Below, in pieces: positions 16,501 through 17,557 of a DNA stretch of 17,557 nt. Below the pieces are notes generated by a model. It searched no databases. It saw only the letters and a program-made list of their open reading frames with translations, and was not told the DNA's origin. This DNA is from Burkholderiaceae bacterium (GTDB lineage Bacteria; Pseudomonadota; Gammaproteobacteria; Burkholderiales; Burkholderiaceae_E). The stretch lies in NCBI GenBank assembly GCA_019428955.1, contig JAHYJF010000040.1, positions 1-17,557 on the forward strand, given 5' to 3'. The position numbers and the translations under genes are program-made. Positions within the stretch are counted from its first letter, which is position 1, and every line of letters begins with the position of its first letter.

Positions 16501-17065
16501 CACGGGTATCGGCCAGCCGCGCCGCCGACTCGCGCCGGCGCTCCTTGTACTTGGATACTCCGGCCGCTTCCTCGAGGAAGATGCGCAACTCCTCAGGACG
16601 GGCTTCGATGATCCTGGTAATCATCCCCTGGCCGATGATGGCGTAGGCGCGTGGACCGAGTCCGGTGCCGAGGAACATGTCGTGGACGTCACGCCGGCGT
16701 ACCGACTGATGATTGATCTGGTAGCTCGACTGCCCGTCGCGGGTCAGTACCCGGCGGACCGAGATTTCGCCGTAAGCGGACCAGCTGCCGCCGATCCGCC
16801 CGGCGGAGTTGTCGAAGACCAGTTCGACCGATGCCCGCGAGGCCGGCCGGCGATCTGATGCCCCGCTGAAGATCACGTCCTGCATGGACTCGCCGCGCAG
16901 CTCCGAGGCCTTGGACTCGCCCAGAACCCAACGTACGGCGTCGATGATGTTCGACTTGCCGCAACCGTTCGGCCCCACGACGCCCACCAGCTGACCCGGA
17001 ACATCAAAAGACGTCGGGTCGACGAAGGATTTGAAGCCGGCGATCTTGATCTGTTTCAGTCGCAC
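13538..17065 (-). CDS. smc: Chromosome segregation / condensation ATPase SMC
   Basis: SMC dimers, with ScpA and ScpB, extrude DNA loops and compact and resolve the origin region. The 1175-residue protein has the full architecture. The N-terminal head carries Walker A GPNGCGKSN (31-39). A first coiled coil rich in Glu, Arg and Ala is followed by a hinge at about 516-660 (IVEGWENAIEAVLRERINAL), then a returning coiled coil. The C-terminal head has the ABC signature LSGGEKALTAIALVFALFQ from residue 1075 and Walker B FCLLDEVDAPLDEAN, with Asp1103 and Glu1104. It starts with GTG at 17065, with CAGGG about eight bases upstream. The stop overlaps the zipA GTG. scpA and scpB are not in this window. 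The sequence is the SMC type, not MukB. Confidence 0.98.
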   Translation of the reverse strand: MRLKQIKIAGFKSFVDPTSFDVPGQLVGVVGPNGCGKSNIIDAVRWVLGESKASELRGESMQDVIFSGASDRRPASRASVELVFDNSAGRIGGSWSAYGEISVRRVLTRDGQSSYQINHQSVRRRDVHDMFLGTGLGPRAYAIIGQGMITRIIEARPEELRIFLEEAAGVSKYKERRRESAARLADTRENLIRVDDIERELAGQIERLQRQAEVARRYREAESECERKQRMLWLVRRDEAGLEHDRVARLVAEAATELEGKVAAQRQLESEIERIRVRCQEGSDAVHAAQGRYYEANTEVGRMEGEIRLVSQTSGQLRERITALGRQIELAQAQTEAGGRELVAAQEQLVEAQRLHDRCGQRVAGLAAELPQWQEALRVARQGHEEVRSGVAELRRELDLCAARRHATEANVERIRQRQQRLLIEAEQLVRGDPVELERVRAALAQAEKVEHDAHEQLVEAQAQWEQVDAERSPAQQQLRDAEGRLAQVQARHAALRQVQEQAESHARGKPWFARHGLAQLRRLWQRIEIVEGWENAIEAVLRERINALELGRLEHAGGFAGDRPPTKVTFFSVGGGQAVADTPDGFTALASLIKTDDPAVRQLVDGWLARVFVAETVDAALAQRGLLAADARLVTRDGDLVGRDSLQYYAPDSDQEGVLARRHELEVLDREAVAERALADQARGQAGRVEALAAERLAAQSGAREANAAAVRTAAGLRLECQRLEQEDARARSERARVDLEHGETEQSIAELLASAEELGQRFDRLDVELAGRQQHAEETRERVEAAEQELALRREELRKAENESQEASFAVRSISGSIARHGTAIEEANRRREEAAQQFRGLEAQLAALSSQPAEQALEAALAARVAAERELAQAHAASDALTLELREAEERRLAVEREQEPLRQRSVDLALREQAARLNREQYQQQLLEAAVDTDAEVELRAAFPQSPRPSWLQGEVNRLNAEIAGFGPVNLAALDELGQFQERERFLAAQSADLREAMDTLEDAIRRIDRETRALLQSTYDAVNTHFGVLFPQLFGGGEARLAMTGEEILDAGIQVMAQPPGKRNTSIHVLSGGEKALTAIALVFALFQLNPAPFCLLDEVDAPLDEANTQRYCDMVRTMAGETQFLFITHNKMAMELAQQLIGVTMQERGVSRIVAVDLDSAASLAKVEA

Positions 17066-17197
17066 CTTAGTCGCCCTGAGTCACGGCCAACCTGCCGGCC
17101 ACGGCTTGGAAATATCGATTGTGACAAAGCGCCATGGTTCCAGGCCATCTTCCCCGCAAATGCAAAGAGCCGCACGAGCGGCCCCAAGATCGGCCCT

Positions 17198-17203
17198 TAT
17201 AAT
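17198..17203 (+). promoter_or_regulatory. Possible -10 box for queF
   Basis: TATAAT is a perfect sigma-70 -10 match in a GC-rich setting. RNA would start near 17210, giving a leader of about 100 bases before the queF ATG at 17313. The -35 position (about 17175-17180) reads CGAGCG and is poor. Confidence 0.4.
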
Positions 17204-17207
17204 ACCA
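17199..17207 (-). promoter_or_regulatory. Possible extended -10 promoter for smc
   Basis: On the minus strand TGGTATTAT matches the extended -10 form TGn followed by a five-of-six -10 box. RNA would start near 17192, giving an smc leader of about 127 bases with the dyad at 17169-17182 close to its 5' end. No clear -35 is seen, which an extended -10 can tolerate. Confidence 0.4.
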
Positions 17208-17312
17208 TCGAGCCCAGAACAGCACGGCCTGCCGCCACCGCCGCACACGCGCTCCTGCGCGCCACCGAGGCAGTGGCGGATTTCGTGTTTCCACCCGCCG
17301 GATCAGCCACCA

Positions 17313-17557
17313 ATGCCAAGCCAGTCGAGCAAGATCATCGAGACCTTCCCGAACCCGAGCCCCGGGCGCGATTACTTCGTCCAAATCGAGGTCCCCGAAT
17401 TCACCTGCCTCTGTCCCCTTACCGGCCAGCCCGACTTCGCGACCTTCCAGATCAGCTACGTTCCAGAGCTGCGCAACGTCGAACTGAAAGCCCTCAAACT
17501 ATACATGTGGTCTTATCGAAACGAAGGGGTATTTCACGAGGCGGTAACCAATAAGGT
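17313..17557 (+). CDS. queF: NADPH-dependent 7-cyano-7-deazaguanine reductase, 3' end cut by window
   Basis: QueF reduces the nitrile of preQ0 to the amine preQ1, the step before insertion into tRNA in queuosine synthesis. The frame from the ATG at 17313 is open to the window end, 81 codons. It begins MPSQSSKIIETFPNPSPGRD. EFTCLCPLTGQPDFATFQI carries the active-site cysteine in CPLTGQPD. VELKALKLYMWSYRNEG is the NADPH-binding motif of the family, and FHEAVTNK follows with the conserved His-Glu. The active Cys lies within the first 40 residues, so this is the short, unimodular type of about 120-150 residues, unlike the long E. coli form. Upstream a weak CCGGAT may act as ribosome-binding site. 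It is divergent from smc, with no evident functional link. Confidence 0.94.
   Translation, partial: MPSQSSKIIETFPNPSPGRDYFVQIEVPEFTCLCPLTGQPDFATFQISYVPELRNVELKALKLYMWSYRNEGVFHEAVTNK

Larger units (their letters stand above)
17066..17312. other. smc-queF divergent intergenic region
   Basis: The 247 bases between the two starts contain no convincing gene; an open frame on the minus strand (17067-17384) runs antisense into queF and does not resemble a protein family. The region holds an AT-rich promoter-like core near 17198-17204 and a small dyad GCCGC-ACGA-GCGGC at 17169-17182, which on the smc side is followed by TCTTT. Confidence 0.6.

Noticed and set aside
17067..17384. A 105-codon minus-strand frame between smc and queF
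   Set aside because: It overlaps the queF coding region antisense and covers the likely promoter region; its Trp/Arg-rich translation does not look like a real protein.
1..17557. Search for mobile elements, CRISPR arrays, tRNA genes, toxin-antitoxin or phage-defence genes
   Set aside because: I saw no transposase motifs, regular direct repeats, tRNA-like cloverleafs or unaccounted coding space; every gap over 100 bases is a plausible leader or promoter region.

Overview
The window is ordinary chromosomal housekeeping DNA of a GC-rich proteobacterium. It is densely coding, with short gaps and no mobile element, tRNA, rRNA, CRISPR array or phage gene that I can see. A betaproteobacterium, perhaps near Rhodocyclales, fits best. 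Reasons: a canonical SMC rather than MukB, the order smc-zipA-ligA, the divergent pair rpsB.../map-glnD, a ~23-residue insert in LigA, and a short (unimodular) QueF. The taxonomic call is inference; some gammaproteobacteria share most of these traits.

Region 1 (1-5862, minus strand) is the conserved run rpsB-tsf-pyrH-frr-uppS-cdsA-dxr, with dxr cut by the window edge. It joins translation (S2, EF-Ts, ribosome recycling factor), UMP kinase, and envelope/isoprenoid synthesis (DXP reductoisomerase, undecaprenyl diphosphate synthase, CDP-diglyceride synthase). The last three genes are packed with tiny gaps or stop/start overlaps. An intrinsic-terminator-like hairpin with a T5 tract lies between rpsB and tsf and may set the S2 to EF-Ts ratio.

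Region 2 (5863-6130) is the divergent control region. A perfect TATAAT ends 6 bases before the map ATG, with no Shine-Dalgarno between, so map may be made from a leaderless mRNA. The opposite strand of the same box can be read as a weaker -10 for rpsB. Region 3 (6131-9552, plus strand) is map-glnD: methionine aminopeptidase and the PII uridylyltransferase/uridylyl-removing enzyme.

Region 4 (9616-17065, minus strand) runs smc-zipA-ligA-mtnP: chromosome condensation, Z-ring anchoring, NAD-dependent DNA ligase, and a phosphorylase predicted to act on methylthioinosine. smc and zipA overlap by GTGA; the other gaps are 7 and 4 bases. Region 5 (17066-17557) holds a second divergent AT-rich promoter region and the 5' part of queF (queuosine synthesis), cut by the window end.

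I found no undescribed multi-gene system. The observations most worth checking are regulatory: the leaderless map start with a symmetric -10 box, the rpsB-tsf attenuator, the rpsB leader hairpin and the smc/queF promoter region. Protein-level points are the substrate pocket of the phosphorylase and the LigA insert.
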